From Asparagopsis taxiformis (Eukaryota > Rhodophyta > Florideophyceae > Bonnemaisoniales > Bonnemaisoniaceae), in assembly GCA_030407315.1 (NCBI GenBank), contig JALQPE010000232.1:1-64000 (forward strand): a stretch of DNA of 64,000 bases, in the 5' to 3' direction. Below, piece by piece: positions 39,639 through 51,900 of this stretch (positions are counted from its first letter, which is position 1; every line of letters begins with the position of its first letter). Made by a program: the position numbers and the translations under genes. The notes beneath the pieces are model-generated. The model worked only from the letters and a program-made list of their open reading frames with translations, searched no databases and was not told the DNA's origin.

Positions 39639-40604
39639 AACTCACAGTTGCAATATGTCCAAGTTGTCAAATTAATTTTGAAGTGTTCAGAACTCACTTT
39701 CGTTCTGGTGTTTGCCACCTTTTTGGATCCTTCTCCGCATTTGAATTGTTGGGGTAAACCTCATCCTTACTAAGTAATGAACTACTTATATTTCCTCCAA
39801 GACAATAATTCTAACACAGTATTAACATTCCTAACTACTCTTCATTCAATCTATAAGCACTAAGCTATGTTACGGACTTTCGTTTGTGAAATGTTATCTT
39901 CTCTGGAGAACTCTCCCTTCTGTCTTGCCTTCGTTCAAATTTTCTCCATAGCTGGGAACGGGGTGCCCTTCCAATTCATCATCTCACCACTCCAATCCTT
40001 TTTCGTTCACGCAAGTATATCTAATGCGGGCGCAAGAGTATTGTGTGGCCGCCAGTGACTGCCGAGGCAGAAGATCGTGGTTGAAAGATCGCGGTAACTC
40101 TGGAGCTGGATGGCCTAGCCCAAAGTGGGCCCTTTACACTTTTAACGACAATAAATTACCCTCATCTGGTCTGTCGACATAGCTGGACCTCAGGAATCAT
40201 CCGCATTCTCATGTTTTGTTCCCAGGACCTACCAGTCGCCATATTTCGCACATGGGTGGGAACCTGTGCGTCACTGTACGTCACGCCATAGAAACGTTTT
40301 GAAAATGACGAGAGCTTCATTCGTCTGGCGGTTACTGAGCGTCCTAGGCTACCAAAAGTTTTCACGCGGCTGTTCCCACCCCTCCATTTCGGTCTTGACA
40401 TGAAGGCCCGCTTGAGTATTGATAATATCGGTGTTTATGTTCTACGCCAATGAGTAGCGAGTATGACCGGGGGAAGGGAGCTAAGGCATGCGGGGGAAGA
40501 GATACGAATACAGGACCTGCGTTCAGGGGAAGAATTTATCATAATCTACATCGATTACACGATGTAGATTTTCCATAGACCGCCGATAACTCCGTTTGTC
40601 GCAA
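39639..40604 (+). other. MULE-1 3' region
   Basis: Non-coding; includes a 10-bp hairpin (atctacatcg...cgatgtagat) at about 40545-40570 within the right subterminal region. The short open frames here are not convincing. Confidence 0.4.
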
Positions 40605-40780
40605 AAATGGCTTTCTGCCGATCGATGTGCTGAAATAGACTAGAATGGACAAAACGGTTCCAAATTCAAGACTTTAGTGGGTGGTAGAAAAATGTTTAGA
40701 ATGTATCTAAGCATAATATCATGTCTAGAATGCAGAAGGAGGTTGGAAAAGGAACAAACTACTAGCATAACCAACTAAAC
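40605..40780. other. Host tail right of MULE-1, up to the duplication junction
   Basis: 176 bases between the MULE right target copy and the junction. It supplies the new 5' flank of the truncated receptor copy, ending ccaactaaaca directly before its ATG. Confidence 0.6.
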
Positions 40781-40781
40781 A

Positions 40782-42024
40782 ATGTCGTTTTGTAGCTCAA
40801 AACTACCTATCTCAACCGCTGCCAGCTTTAGTTCTTTCGTTTCCATGCAACGACCGTATCTCGTCTCCTATCTCGCGCCACAAATGCAACGTCGCGAAAG
40901 TACTGATTCTTCTCTTTCGCAACAAGAGAGCCGATCATTCACTACAAAGTATGGTTTGGCATTGACGTTCTTCCGTGTGGGATTGTTCTCGTTTTTTGCA
41001 ATATTCGCTCTGTTCTATGAGGTGGCTGTCGTTAACTTTCTGTTCCAGCAACAATCGCTTATTCTTGCAAGAGATGTTCGCGTGTTAAGTCGATCAGAAT
41101 TGGGATCCTACTCAATTCTGAGAGATTCTGCTTTAGAAGACATCTTCATCAATATAGGTTGGTGTCAAGCTTCTTTTCTTTTTGGTCGCTTTCTCTCTTC
41201 GATTCTAACATGCATTCCAAACTTTTTGCAACACCCTCTCTGCAGTGGATTCAACAGGGGCCAAGAATGTAGATCAGAATCCTCCTTGGCACCAATGTGA
41301 TACCGCAGCAGGTTGCATCCGAGAAACAGCCGATCTGAGCAATGACGTTTCGTTCACTGTAACTTTTGAGGTTACTGGGAAATTTCTAATTGGCAGGGAA
41401 TCCAATTGCAGTACGTTGAGGCTTTCCGTGTGCGGACCAGAAACCGATGAGAGAATCCAAGGGCAGCCACACTGACTTACCACTCACTTTCCGATTCCAC
41501 ATAACAGGTAGGTTGGCCGTTTATGACACACAAGATGTATTATACGCATTCAACGGCGGTTGGCTGTACAATAACGCATCCGACGAAGAAATGCGAAGAG
41601 AAGTGGACCGGGAAATCCTATTCCTTCGTACTCAAGGAGACGTATGTCATATTTGTCACATTTATTGCCTTTCTCAACAGGATCTGAAACTGACAGCATA
41701 GGTGTGTCTGTGAAATTTTTGAAACAGATTGAGGGCTTTGTGGATACTGAAGTCCAGCTTGACCGCGAAAACCATTCCAGTAGCATTGACGCTTTGATCA
41801 TCTTGGTTCCAGTTGGAATTTTTGTGTTGCCCCCGCTGCTGTTCTCTGTGCTTGTTCTCGTTCTCTGGAAGAAGGGCTTCCAAGAATCGAGTGCCACAAG
41901 TACACAAGAGGAAAGAAATACATACCAAATGAGAAATACGTACCAAGTGCCCCGGACACAGAAGAAGTTTAGTGATTTCTATGACGTTGATGAAGCAGGG
42001 GACAGTTTTCTGACGGATATCTGA
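40782..42024 (+). pseudogene. 5'-truncated iGluR-like gene, unit 2
   Basis: Begins at codon 265 of the full gene (MSFCSSKLPIS). Exons by homology: 40782-41157, 41246-41410, 41508-41641, 41728-42024. The signal peptide, S1-like half, M1 and pore loop are lost; M3, the S2-like part and M4 remain. The frame stays open from an ATG with a favourable acaATG context, so a truncated membrane protein is possible, but a working channel is unlikely. Confidence 0.7.
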
Positions 42025-42471
42025 GAGTTGATGGTCATGATCGACCTGACCGACCGACACAAACGGGAAGCTGGAGATAACATCCCGCGACACTTAGCTC
42101 ATTGATCGTCCTATACATGATCTCGAATCTATTGAATTCATGCAACATGAGCTGCGGGGCACATCGATATGGAATCGCATCACAGTTTCTTCCAAACCAA
42201 TTTGTACAAGATTATCAAAACGTTTGAACTGTGCAGGATTCAGAGATGAGGTTCAGGCTCCTTGTTTGGATACCTTCACTGTCTGGGGTGGATACTGAGG
42301 ACCAGCGACCCCAACGATTCCCTCATCATCTAGTAGAAGTTGACCGGTTACGAATAAGTTATGTCCCATTTATTGAATTGAACTAAGTTAGTTTCCCCAT
42401 GACTGTGATACTACCAAACCAGTCAGATACCCAGCCGAACATCCACCTTCCACTGCAACTCCTCCCCCAAA

Positions 42472-43524
42472 TCAAACTTCCTTCCCCGCCTCTCCACAGT
42501 CCTTCCCATTCCCATCCCCACTATCACTCCCCTCCGCGTTCGCTCCCTCGTCACACACATCATCACGTGACACGTCACCACCCTCTCGAGACTCGTCGCC
42601 TCCCAATTTTTCCTCCAAATTTGCTCCGCCCCCGTCACACGCGCGCCGCTCCCTGTGCACCGCCCCAGCAGCTCCCGCGCAGTCCGCAGTCACAGCCGTA
42701 GCCACAGCAGTCTCACATGTATTCGACGCGGGCCTGGCCTTTTTGTGAACTGCATCATCCTGCGACTGACCGCCGCCACTCGCACTCTCACCCTTGCGCT
42801 TGCGGTGATTGATGAGATTGAGTCTGCGGCGGTCAGTGGTCCGGTTGTAGATTGCGCATTGTGCGCGCTCCGGGCACTCACCGCGACAGTGTGTGCACAA
42901 CCACGAACCGGGAGCTGCACTCCGGGCTGCTTCGAGGTCCCATTCGTAGAATGCGAAGCAATTTGTGCAAATGGACTTTCTGCACGCGCCGGATTGGAGG
43001 TTTCCGCAGGTGACATGGGGAGCGGCGGCACGCGGTTTGCGCGAGCAGATGTGGCAAAATTTGCTCGGGGTGGGATTGGCGTAGGTTGGGGGCTTCCTAG
43101 CCTTTTTGACTTTCCCCTGCGCGTTTGACGGGGGAGGCACGATTGGAGCAGGGTGGGGCGGACTGGAGGGGTGGGACTGAGGGAGGTCCGCTGCACCGCC
43201 ACGGACAGCCCTGTTTCCGTGGCTATCTTGCGGTGCATTTTGGTCGCGGGAATTGTGCAGACCAAGAAGCGGGAGAAGCTCACCGACAGAGTGATGGGCA
43301 TGGAAGTGATCCATGGTCGGGAGGGAGGCTTCGCCAGTAATCCAGTGGTGGATATCGCTGGAGAGGGCGACAGCGTGAGGGGAGGCGAGGGCGTGATCAG
43401 CGCAATCAACGTCCAGCTCCGGCTGATGAGGGAGGAGGTCGTGGGAATGGAGAATGGGGGAAAGCGGGGTGGGAGAAAGAATGGGTTTGGGGGAGGAGAA
43501 TGGAGTGTTAGTTCCGCTCGGCAT
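42472..43524 (-). CDS. zf-4CXXC_R1 zinc-finger protein, unit 2
   Basis: Same 350-residue protein as at 25476-26528, intact, with all ten Cys of the domain. The duplication raises the dose of this gene. Confidence 0.7.
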   Translation of the reverse strand: MPSGTNTPFSSPKPILSPTPLSPILHSHDLLPHQPELDVDCADHALASPHAVALSSDIHHWITGEASLPTMDHFHAHHSVGELLPLLGLHNSRDQNAPQDSHGNRAVRGGAADLPQSHPSSPPHPAPIVPPPSNAQGKVKKARKPPTYANPTPSKFCHICSRKPRAAAPHVTCGNLQSGACRKSICTNCFAFYEWDLEAARSAAPGSWLCTHCRGECPERAQCAIYNRTTDRRRLNLINHRKRKGESASGGGQSQDDAVHKKARPASNTCETAVATAVTADCAGAAGAVHRERRACDGGGANLEEKLGGDESREGGDVSRDDVCDEGANAEGSDSGDGNGKDCGEAGKEV

Positions 43525-44296
43525 TGTGGTTGGTGGGAAAGAAGGCGGTGTTGAAGAGATTGGGGAATGCTGTGTTGGCTGAGAAGAGGAAAGTTGTGTT
43601 TGAGGTGAGTGTGTTTGTTCGCGGACATGGTTGCGAAGGAGGTTTTTATGGTGAGAAGCGGAGGATGTTCTTAGCGATTATGCAAGTAAATGAAATGATG
43701 TATGCGAGTGCGATTCTATTAGTCATTGTGTGTGTGCGCGTGCGTGAAGGAAGATGCTTGACGGGTGGGTTCGGGATGAGGGACCATTGTCAGTGTTTGG
43801 AAATGGTGTTAATGAAGCGGATGGCAGGGACAAGGTACGGATGTGGTCAATTTGAAGTTGTTGTCGGTGGCAGTACTAGTGCTTGTGGTGTGCGTGTGTT
43901 GTTGGGGGATGATAATGGAGGGTTTGCTTCGTCAACTGTCGAGAAATAAGGGAATGGGAGGCAGGCAAGCGCGACTGCACAACATCATGAATGTGTCAAA
44001 CTTGATAAATCAATTCACTTACAACAGCCAGTGCAATGCGGTCAGGCAGCGAGGTTGAAGTGGACCAGAACGACATACCCTAAGGGTACCCTACCCTCAT
44101 TGTTCAGTTCAGTGTGCAGTGAATACAAAACACACAGGAGCAAGTTGGGGTCAGCCAGTCACTCACCCGAGAACAATTCTCGATTCAACACACATCGATA
44201 ACTTCCATTGGAGGAAGGATGGAAATTTTTACGATCGAGCAGACAGCGAAATGGGGATTGCGGAGTGCCGACCAAGTGTGGCCGATGTGGAAGTAC

Positions 44297-44321
44297 ATTG
44301 CATTGCATTGCATTGCATTGC
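44297..44321. repeat. (ATTGC)5 microsatellite, unit 2
   Basis: Five copies against six in unit 1. Confidence 0.95.
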
Positions 44322-45696
44322 GGCGGTCAAACATCCAGCGGGACCATAGTGAAGGTCGGGATTACGAAGATGAGGATGTGGACATTGAGGTCTGAAAGTA
44401 TGGCGGACTATGGAGCGGTGTGGTTTCGAGGGAAGAGAGGATGACTAAACAATGACAGAGCAATGATGCTAGAAGACGAAAGAAGCCATTTGGATCAAGT
44501 GGGATGTTGGATGCGCAACAGTTTTCATATTGGACTGTGCATAGTGAATGAGCAGATGGAAGCGGTGACGGCAGGGATGGCGGGGACGTAAGCATCGAAA
44601 GCGTAACGACAGACTGGTATTTACGTTGCTCCTGGCGGAATCTATCGCGATAGACACTGGCGCAACAGCATCTGCAATATATCTGGGTAGATGAGAAGAG
44701 GGTGGCTTGGGTCGTTCATCATGCGTGGGAGGGATGGATGACGATAAGAGAGAGCTGGAGTAGTCGAAGTAGAATGGGTACGGGGCGACAGCAAGAAATG
44801 TGTGATTGAAACCGAGATTGTTTGTTTTTCCACAAATTAGGGCTACCAGATCGGGTGATGCAACTTTATGAGCGGTGTGCCAGAGACTGGTGAATGACCA
44901 TCGGTGATGGGTTTCTCAATCGCCAAGGAACGGTGCAGAATGTTACCGGGTGGAGAGGAATCATGGCTTGAGTGGGGAGTGCAGGCAGAACATGTCCCAA
45001 TCATGAAATGTAGTGATATGTCGGCGATACTCGTGCGTAGCGGCCGATGGCGATGAGAGCGGGAGGAGAACAGGTGTAAAACAGATGCTGCTAGTCTGGC
45101 CATTTAGATCACATGAGATCTGGATACTACGGGTTGGTGGATGCGGTTGACCCAGCCCACTGATGAGGCATGTGCAAAGCTAGGTACCGACGTCATGGAC
45201 CTCTCTCGAGATCCGATCGATCATCGTCGCTACTAACTACCTCTTAGCAGGAATTGCAACATTCAGTACCACTTTTAGCATGTATACTCGAGTATCGCGA
45301 CACTCCCTTCCAGCCTGCATAATACTCAAATTATCATGCAACTCTGCCATTCTGCACTGCCACAGCACTGGGCAGCGACGGAACATGCAATCGTACTACA
45401 ATTTCCTCCTCCTAACCTAGTGTTTCGCCACATTTTCTCACCAATGCACAGACCTAATTTCCTCATTCTCTTTGTTCCCCTCCTCAAAACTAATAATCAC
45501 ATGCCATGCAATTCCTCCTCTCGTCGCAATCAGCCTCCATCCAGTTCGCACATGCTCGACCATTCAATACCAGAACACGCACACATATATATACTTATCA
45601 ACAACAACACACACACCCTTCCCACTCACACCAACCACCCCCACATCAACAAAGCATTCCTACCCCACTGCCCATCACAACTTGTGATCCACAAAC

Positions 45697-46128
45697 ATGC
45701 CCATCCCAACTCTCCCGACCACATACTCAGCCCAAACAATGTGCTCTGTCTCACCCGCACCTCCCCCTATCGAGAACCACGGCACAACTGTACAATCAAC
45801 GTTGTTGCTCCATCCTGCCCAGCGTTCGCACACAGTACAGACCTTTCGCCTATTCCACGAGCTCACGACGCCCATTGAGCCTCCGTCATTCAGTGACGTT
45901 TCAAACCTCACAACCCATCAAACACTGGTGACTGCCCCAGATGCTGTCTCATCTGCACACAGCGTCCGGACTGCAACACGAGCCTCTCGGAAGAGACGAT
46001 GCAGTGCCATTGAATCGGACAGCGCCAGCGCCGACGCAAAGAATAACAGGCGCTGCATCCGCCGAAAAGCAGGCTTCGTGGGCTGGAGATTTCGCAATGG
46101 CCATAGGTCTGGTGCAACGCGCTGGTGA
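45697..46128 (+). CDS. Hypothetical basic protein, unit 2
   Basis: Copy of 28706-29137, same length; same doubts apply. Confidence 0.2.
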   Translation: MPIPTLPTTYSAQTMCSVSPAPPPIENHGTTVQSTLLLHPAQRSHTVQTFRLFHELTTPIEPPSFSDVSNLTTHQTLVTAPDAVSSAHSVRTATRASRKRRCSAIESDSASADAKNNRRCIRRKAGFVGWRFRNGHRSGATRW

Positions 46129-46873
46129 AATCTTCACTTTGGTCACGTCCTGGAATGGTTCGGGCGCGAGGTTGGATTGATGTCACGACGGAGATAGGGT
46201 GGCATGGTTCGCATCGCGTTATATCTTGTAGGCTTTGTGTGCCTCGGGCGGATGGGCTGAGTGAGAAGAGACTGTCCAGACGGGACTGGCAGTGGCGATG
46301 TATGGGGTGGGTGAGTGGGTGAAGAGGAGAGAGGAAATGTGAATAATGATTTATTTTTGGGGCATTGTGAATAGCTGTTGTTAGCATTAGTGGATACATG
46401 TTTGCAAGCAATTAAATTGAACAAATTGCAATTGGAAGAATCCAACTACGCGTCGAGAAGAGTACTGCAGCTCAGGGAGTATCCATCGACAGCGTCGGAG
46501 AAGCTGCCAAGTAATTTTGAGCGGAAGGGTAGCAGACAACAGTAAACTGCAACTATCGACCCAAGTTTCGACGTGGATCAAATCTGATGGGCGCTCCTGC
46601 GCAGCACAATCTTATCTGAGATTTGAATTCAAATTTCAAATTCTGGATTGTTGACGAAACACGTGTAAGAGGCAATTGCATCTCAATTCGCATTGATCTC
46701 AGATGCACGAGTCTGCATTGGTCGACAGCACAGTAACCTGCGTTTTCGTAGCACGGTCAAGTTTTTGCTTTACAACAAAATTTAAATCTACTAAATTTAA
46801 TTGTGGATTTAATGGATTGTGTGAAGCTTGAGAGTCCGATGCCCTCTCTTGTTTATTGATCCGGCCTCGGAGC

Positions 46874-46881
46874 TATAAATA
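46874..46881 (+). promoter_or_regulatory. TATA-like box left of MULE-2
   Basis: tataaata, about 60 bases before the MULE target copy (46941-46948). In unit 1 the hAT insertion separates this box from the MULE. Confidence 0.3.
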
Positions 46882-47703
46882 TCGAAGGATTAGTTAATTG
46901 TCATTGCGGTGAGGAGACGAGATTTGTCTTCACAGATTGGAAATGGCTAAAACCGGCAATACAAAATACAGTGCCGATAACGGCGAGGGCACAATCTACA
47001 TCGATGTAAATGATGTATGTATGATACGCTCTTCCCCATTAAAATATGTCCATATTCATAGCTCTTCCCTCTCCACCTGTCAGTACGAGGGGATTCCTCC
47101 AATGGGCCAAACAACACTCTATTGGCTAGAGAAAACGCCCACATGGTAGCCTTTCCTATCTTCGAAAGTATCCTCGTCGAGCCGGCGAGACATGATGGCA
47201 AGATGTAACGGCTTAGTGAAAGTGTCACGTTGAACGGACGGCGGTCAATGGGTCCCAGTGGTCCTGGCCGGCCCATTTACAAACCGACCGATTCCATTGA
47301 TGTCCCAGACCTCGAATCCAAGAGACAGTGGCATCAGGCACTGTCTATAGTCGCAATCTCGGCAGTCTCTCGAAACACTCAGGGGATTAGAAAGGAATTC
47401 GGGAAACACACACAGTAGAAGAAACTCACGCTGGAATGAGAGTGTGGGTACGCGGGTCGCAGGTACGAAAGGTAAGAAAAGAAGACCATATTGTGATAAT
47501 GTATCGCTGTTCACTTTCCTTTCTTGCGTTCGAAGAGGATATGAAGATGTGTAAAGAGCCGCTGACACACAGAATCCATTAATCTAACCTGTTCTTTACT
47601 TGGCTGAATATTGAAATGTCACAGAGACTATTGACCTTGTTAAAGTTTGATCCTCATTCAACTATTTCGCGTATTGAAACAGAACAGGTGACAGTACTCT
47701 ACA

Positions 47704-48968
47704 ATGAATCCTCATATTCACGAGTCTGATTATATTAGAAGCTTCAAGAATAAGCTTCGAGAAATGGAGGTATGTGAAAAAGAAGGAGACGAAGAGCATG
47801 TGAACAGATACCTCATGCATCTTTTGTCTATCACGAGTAAGAAAGACATAGCTGGGGCTTGGATAAACCAAGCAGGAAGTAACAAAATGATGGACGGTCA
47901 TATTTTACTCTCTGGATTGTCACAGTTTCGATTTGGAGAGAACGTGGTTGTGCTTGGTCCAAACACATCTCAACTGTTTTCTGCGCTCACTGCAATGCGG
48001 AACAGGACAGGTAAAAGGTTAAAAATTTCCAGTCGAGTTCAGGAAAGTTTAACCGATGCGTGGATTGATAAGAGAAAAGGTATGAGCTTGATTTTCGCTG
48101 TTAACATCTCACAATCTCACTGGGGTGGGGTATACGCAATTGGAAATGACAAAAACAAAGGGGGAAGATCTATTGGGGAGATAGCATGGCGTCCAGCCCG
48201 CCCTCGAATCTTCTATCCGTCGTGAAAGATTTCATGGAAGACTGTGATATTGAAGGGCGATGGGAAGTTCATAGCGAAAATTATATGACAGATATATTGA
48301 ACTATAGAATCCAAACAGATGGGTTCAGTTGCGGATTCTACTTCCTCTGCTCCCTTCGAAGATTTGCGGCCAGTCATGATCTTCCGAAAAGGACTTTTAT
48401 GACAGCAGGAAGTGATATTTCGGAGGAAATTCGTGAGTTATGTACAAGAATACTTGTGGAGGCAATCATTGAACTGGGTAGAAACTTGGGAGCTAATATG
48501 GCAGTTACTGATGTTCAAGTATGTGAGTTTTTGGCTTCAAAGCTAGCCAGACACTGTATGCTTAGGTATGAGCACGGCAAAAACCCATGGAGTTCCGGAA
48601 TTGCAGATGTGATCGAGATTGAAGATAGCAAAAACAAAACTGAAAAGAGCGAAAGAAAGAGAAGAATAGAAGATGAATTGATGAAGGATGAATTTGTGGA
48701 GAATCGAAAGAAAAGAAAGGTTGATTCTAACAAGCCCCAAGAAGAAACAAATAATGAATGCGATGTGAAGTCGAGCGATTCTCAGAAGACGGTAAGTCAA
48801 TCTAATTTCGCGAAGATGCCGTTTGAAGAAATCACAGAAGACGATGTTATAAGGAGAGCAAATCATAGACATAACGCAACTACTTCTCCTGTAGTTGATA
48901 TGAATCTCAATTCCACTCACAATGTAGATGGTTTCAATGTCAGTCCTGATGTCCTTCATGCCGATTAA
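47704..48968 (+). pseudogene. Ulp1-like protease of MULE-2, frameshifted
   Basis: Loss of one G in the run near 48160-48164 changes the reading after residue 154 (NKGGRSIGEIAW...), giving a stop at 48225. The catalytic His is in the first piece; Asp, Gln and Cys are in the second open piece (48186-48968). No active enzyme expected unless the frame is recoded. Confidence 0.88.
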
Positions 48969-48983
48969 AATCCCAGAGATGAT

Positions 48984-51900
48984 ATGATCGGGACCGTTTG
49001 TAGAAAAATCTCAAACGCGGGCGGTAAAATTCATAACGATGGTACCCTGCTGAAACATACAATGGCTGTGTACAGAGCTGAATCTGTCAATAATTCAGCT
49101 GAAATATCTCCTTCACAGAATGTTGCGATTCGGCACGGTAACTGTTCCTTGAAACGATCCAATGTTCCACGTATTCTTTCGCACGGAGTAGTTCCTAATG
49201 GGCATAAATTGAAGGAAGTACTTCAGAAGAACCCATATCCCCCAGTGCCTCCCAACAATCATTTCGAGCGGAACAATCAGGAGATGACTATGAAGCAATG
49301 CAGGCACATGAACATAGCATTACCTCATAGTAGGCAAATTGACTCCGTGGCGTATACATTTCCCTCGATTAATGAACCATCATGCCATCGGCCTCATCCT
49401 ATGTCAGTTTACAGTTCTCCGGGTACCTTACAACAGGGAGGAAATGGTGGAGAACGATCACAACCCAATTTATCGCTTGATGAGTACAACGAAGCTCTCA
49501 TTACCACAAAGTCCCTCCCCGTGACCCACTTAAAATCAAATTTGGTTAAAACGCACGAAAGTATCGTCTTGAGTCAACAGGAAACGATCATTTGTGGGTC
49601 GCAGGACAGACCATGCATCCAAAAAAAATCGCTTGATCTGGAAAATCCCGGGACTGCTAATGTTATCTCCCCGAATAAGTTTTCTTCTCCTGGAATCGTT
49701 TGCGAAGATGTATGGAGGTCTATACCTCACGGTAATGGACCTTTTCAAAGTCAATTTCCTAATGAACCTCAGCAACCACCAAACCAATCCCAATCTGGAA
49801 CTGTCCCCATTCTTGGTCATTGCAATTCATCTTTCCGATCATTTCTCCCTAATCCAATACAACTTGAATTGAACAAAGGAAGGAATGGGAATGATGCAGG
49901 GAATTCGGTTTCTCCTTCAGACATGGTCGCCAAAAGTAAGCACCTAAGCATTTGGAATGAAGCGAAAAGTCCAGCAGATGTGGACCTTCCAGCCTCCCCG
50001 AACAATTCTTCATTGCAAAGGAAGGAAGAACGAGCCTGGTACTCATTCTCTTCTGTTGATGGCATATATGCCAACGTTGGAATGAGTATAGAGAAATTCG
50101 TAACTCATCTACTCGAACACGGCGAGATGTTTGGCGCTGTAACTTGTTTCGAAATGTCATCAGGTAGTTTCTTTTCTGTACGAATCCGAATGCGCTGTCT
50201 CGAGTACCATAGAGCATGTAAGTGCAAATGCACACTCACAGCTTTCCGATACAGAAGAGGAGGAGTGTGGCGCGTTGAGCGTCGTCACGATCATTCTCAT
50301 GACTACGTTCCTAAACCCTCAACCAGGCAGTCTGCCATTCTTTCAAAGCTCAGACAGGAAGACGGCCGGCTTAACTATAAGGCCATAGGAGGTCAAGACT
50401 GTGAGAGAACCGAAAATATGGCAGTTGATGACATCAGGGAAGACCACGAAGGCGGCAGAAATCAAATGAACAAATTCAGTCCGAATCCGCAATGTGCCCG
50501 AGCACCTAATGAATCAACGAATTGTCTACGCCCGATACTGGACGGGAATTTGCTTTCGTCGTACTCTGATGAAGGAGAATTTGAAAGAAATAGTGAAAGA
50601 ACAGGTAACAAATCTGATGTACAGGAGAATATAATTGATCCCAGGCTTTCTCCGTGTCGTTCTCCCGCCGAAGATCGCGGAACTTTTTCTCTACCGGAAG
50701 GTTCCATGAATAATTCGGAGCTTCTTGGTATGGAAAATGTGACTAGAGGAGCTTCTCATGTTCCAAAAGTCTCTAGAGGTGAGCCTACACGAGGGAACAA
50801 TGAAATTCTAGCAAGTCAGAGTAACGAAGAACATTTAAAAGAGTCTATGCATGACTCTGTCAGAATTGCAATGGAATGTTTTGTGCGGTCTTTGGAACAT
50901 CGAGGAAGACAAGAAATACTGCCTTCCTTGAAACATATTTCAGAATCATGTGGATTCTCTCTTCGGGTAAGGTCATCCTGTTACTATTCCACCTCTGACT
51001 CTCCCTTTGACAAGAGCCTCAAAATTCTCAAAAAGGCTATAATGGAATGTCGAGCAGAAAGTTGCCGCTTCAAGTGTTTCATTCACGGTGTATGTGAGGG
51101 TGAACATGTTCAGAGGGGTAGCGGAAAAAGTGAAGAAAGGCAAGACACAGAACATGAGGGCGAGGTTTGTAGTATGCAAAATCCATCTGTACCAACTCAA
51201 GCTACAACTCGACCCAGAATGATACAGTACACACTAAGCTTCTCGGCACTTGGACACTCCTGTAGCCCCGACACTACAATAATGGAAAGAACCGTTCCTC
51301 CAAAAGTTCTGAGTGAGGCCATTAATATGCGAGTATCCTACATGCGCCCTCTGGAGATAATTCGCTATTTGGAAGACAAATATTCTATCTTGATTGACAA
51401 GAACTTATTCAAGAGACGATTAGACTACGTCATGCGTACTCTCCACCCAGCCCATGCTGATTGTTCTCAACTGATGGCAAACCTTTCCTCTATGAAGGAA
51501 GATGAAAAGAACTTTTTCTATGTTGCCAATGTGGGCAGCGAAAACAAACTTCACTCTGTATGTTTTGCTCTACCGGAATGGAGAGAGGACTATAAGCGGT
51601 ATGGAGTTGTTCCTGGTATTAGCATTGATGGGAAGGCCATTGCAAACCGTTATGATCTTCCAATGTTTACGGTGAATGGGCGAACGAATTATGGTAAGAC
51701 ATGCATTTTCATGGTCTCATTTTTGGCAAGCCAAACTAGTCAAGAAATCAAGTGGTGCTTGCAAATGTTCAAAAGATGTCATGGAATTCCTCCCAAGATA
51801 ATAACGCTGGATCAAGACATGGCTGGCATAAATGCCGCAAAGGAAGTCTTTCCCACATCCTTTCTCATTCTAGATGAATTCCACGTGAATCAGAATCAGA

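Larger units (their letters stand above)
32558..40604 (+). mobile_element. MULE-1: Mutator-like element with Ulp1 protease gene
   Basis: About 8.05 kb. Ends are inferred from the direct repeat aaatggct flanking it (32550-32557 and 40605-40612; MULE TSDs are usually 9 bp) and from subterminal inverted similarity: aatctacatcgatgtaa at 32600 versus the complement aatctacatcgtgtaat at 40545-40570. It carries two plus-strand genes 15 bases apart, a Ulp1-type protease and a transposase. Exact termini are uncertain by a few bases. Confidence 0.8.
23784..40780. repeat. Tandem unit 1 (with hAT insertion)
   Basis: First copy of the unit: host segment 23784-29956, hAT 29957-32548 plus duplicated 8 bp, MULE-1 32558-40604, host tail 40605-40780. 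Without the hAT element and its TSD it is about 14,396 bp. It differs from units 2 and 3 by caatctc versus ctatctc (about 23806), six versus five ATTGC repeats, c versus t near 28023, ttcttag versus ttcgtag near 29757, and six versus five G in the protease gene. Confidence 0.95.

Noticed and set aside
40545..40570. Hairpin atctacatcg/cgatgtagat as a terminator or attachment site
   Set aside because: Better explained as the right subterminal inverted repeat of the MULE, matching its left end.
29757..46750. Tandem copies as a pure assembly artefact
   Set aside because: Units differ by hAT presence, a 1-bp deletion, a microsatellite and a 4-bp expansion, which argues for real copies, though read depth should still be checked.
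46937..47149. Open frame starting MAKTGNTKYSADNG behind a TATA box, with a GTATGT near its middle
   Set aside because: It starts in the MULE target copy and runs through the MULE end; no family match and no clear downstream exon.
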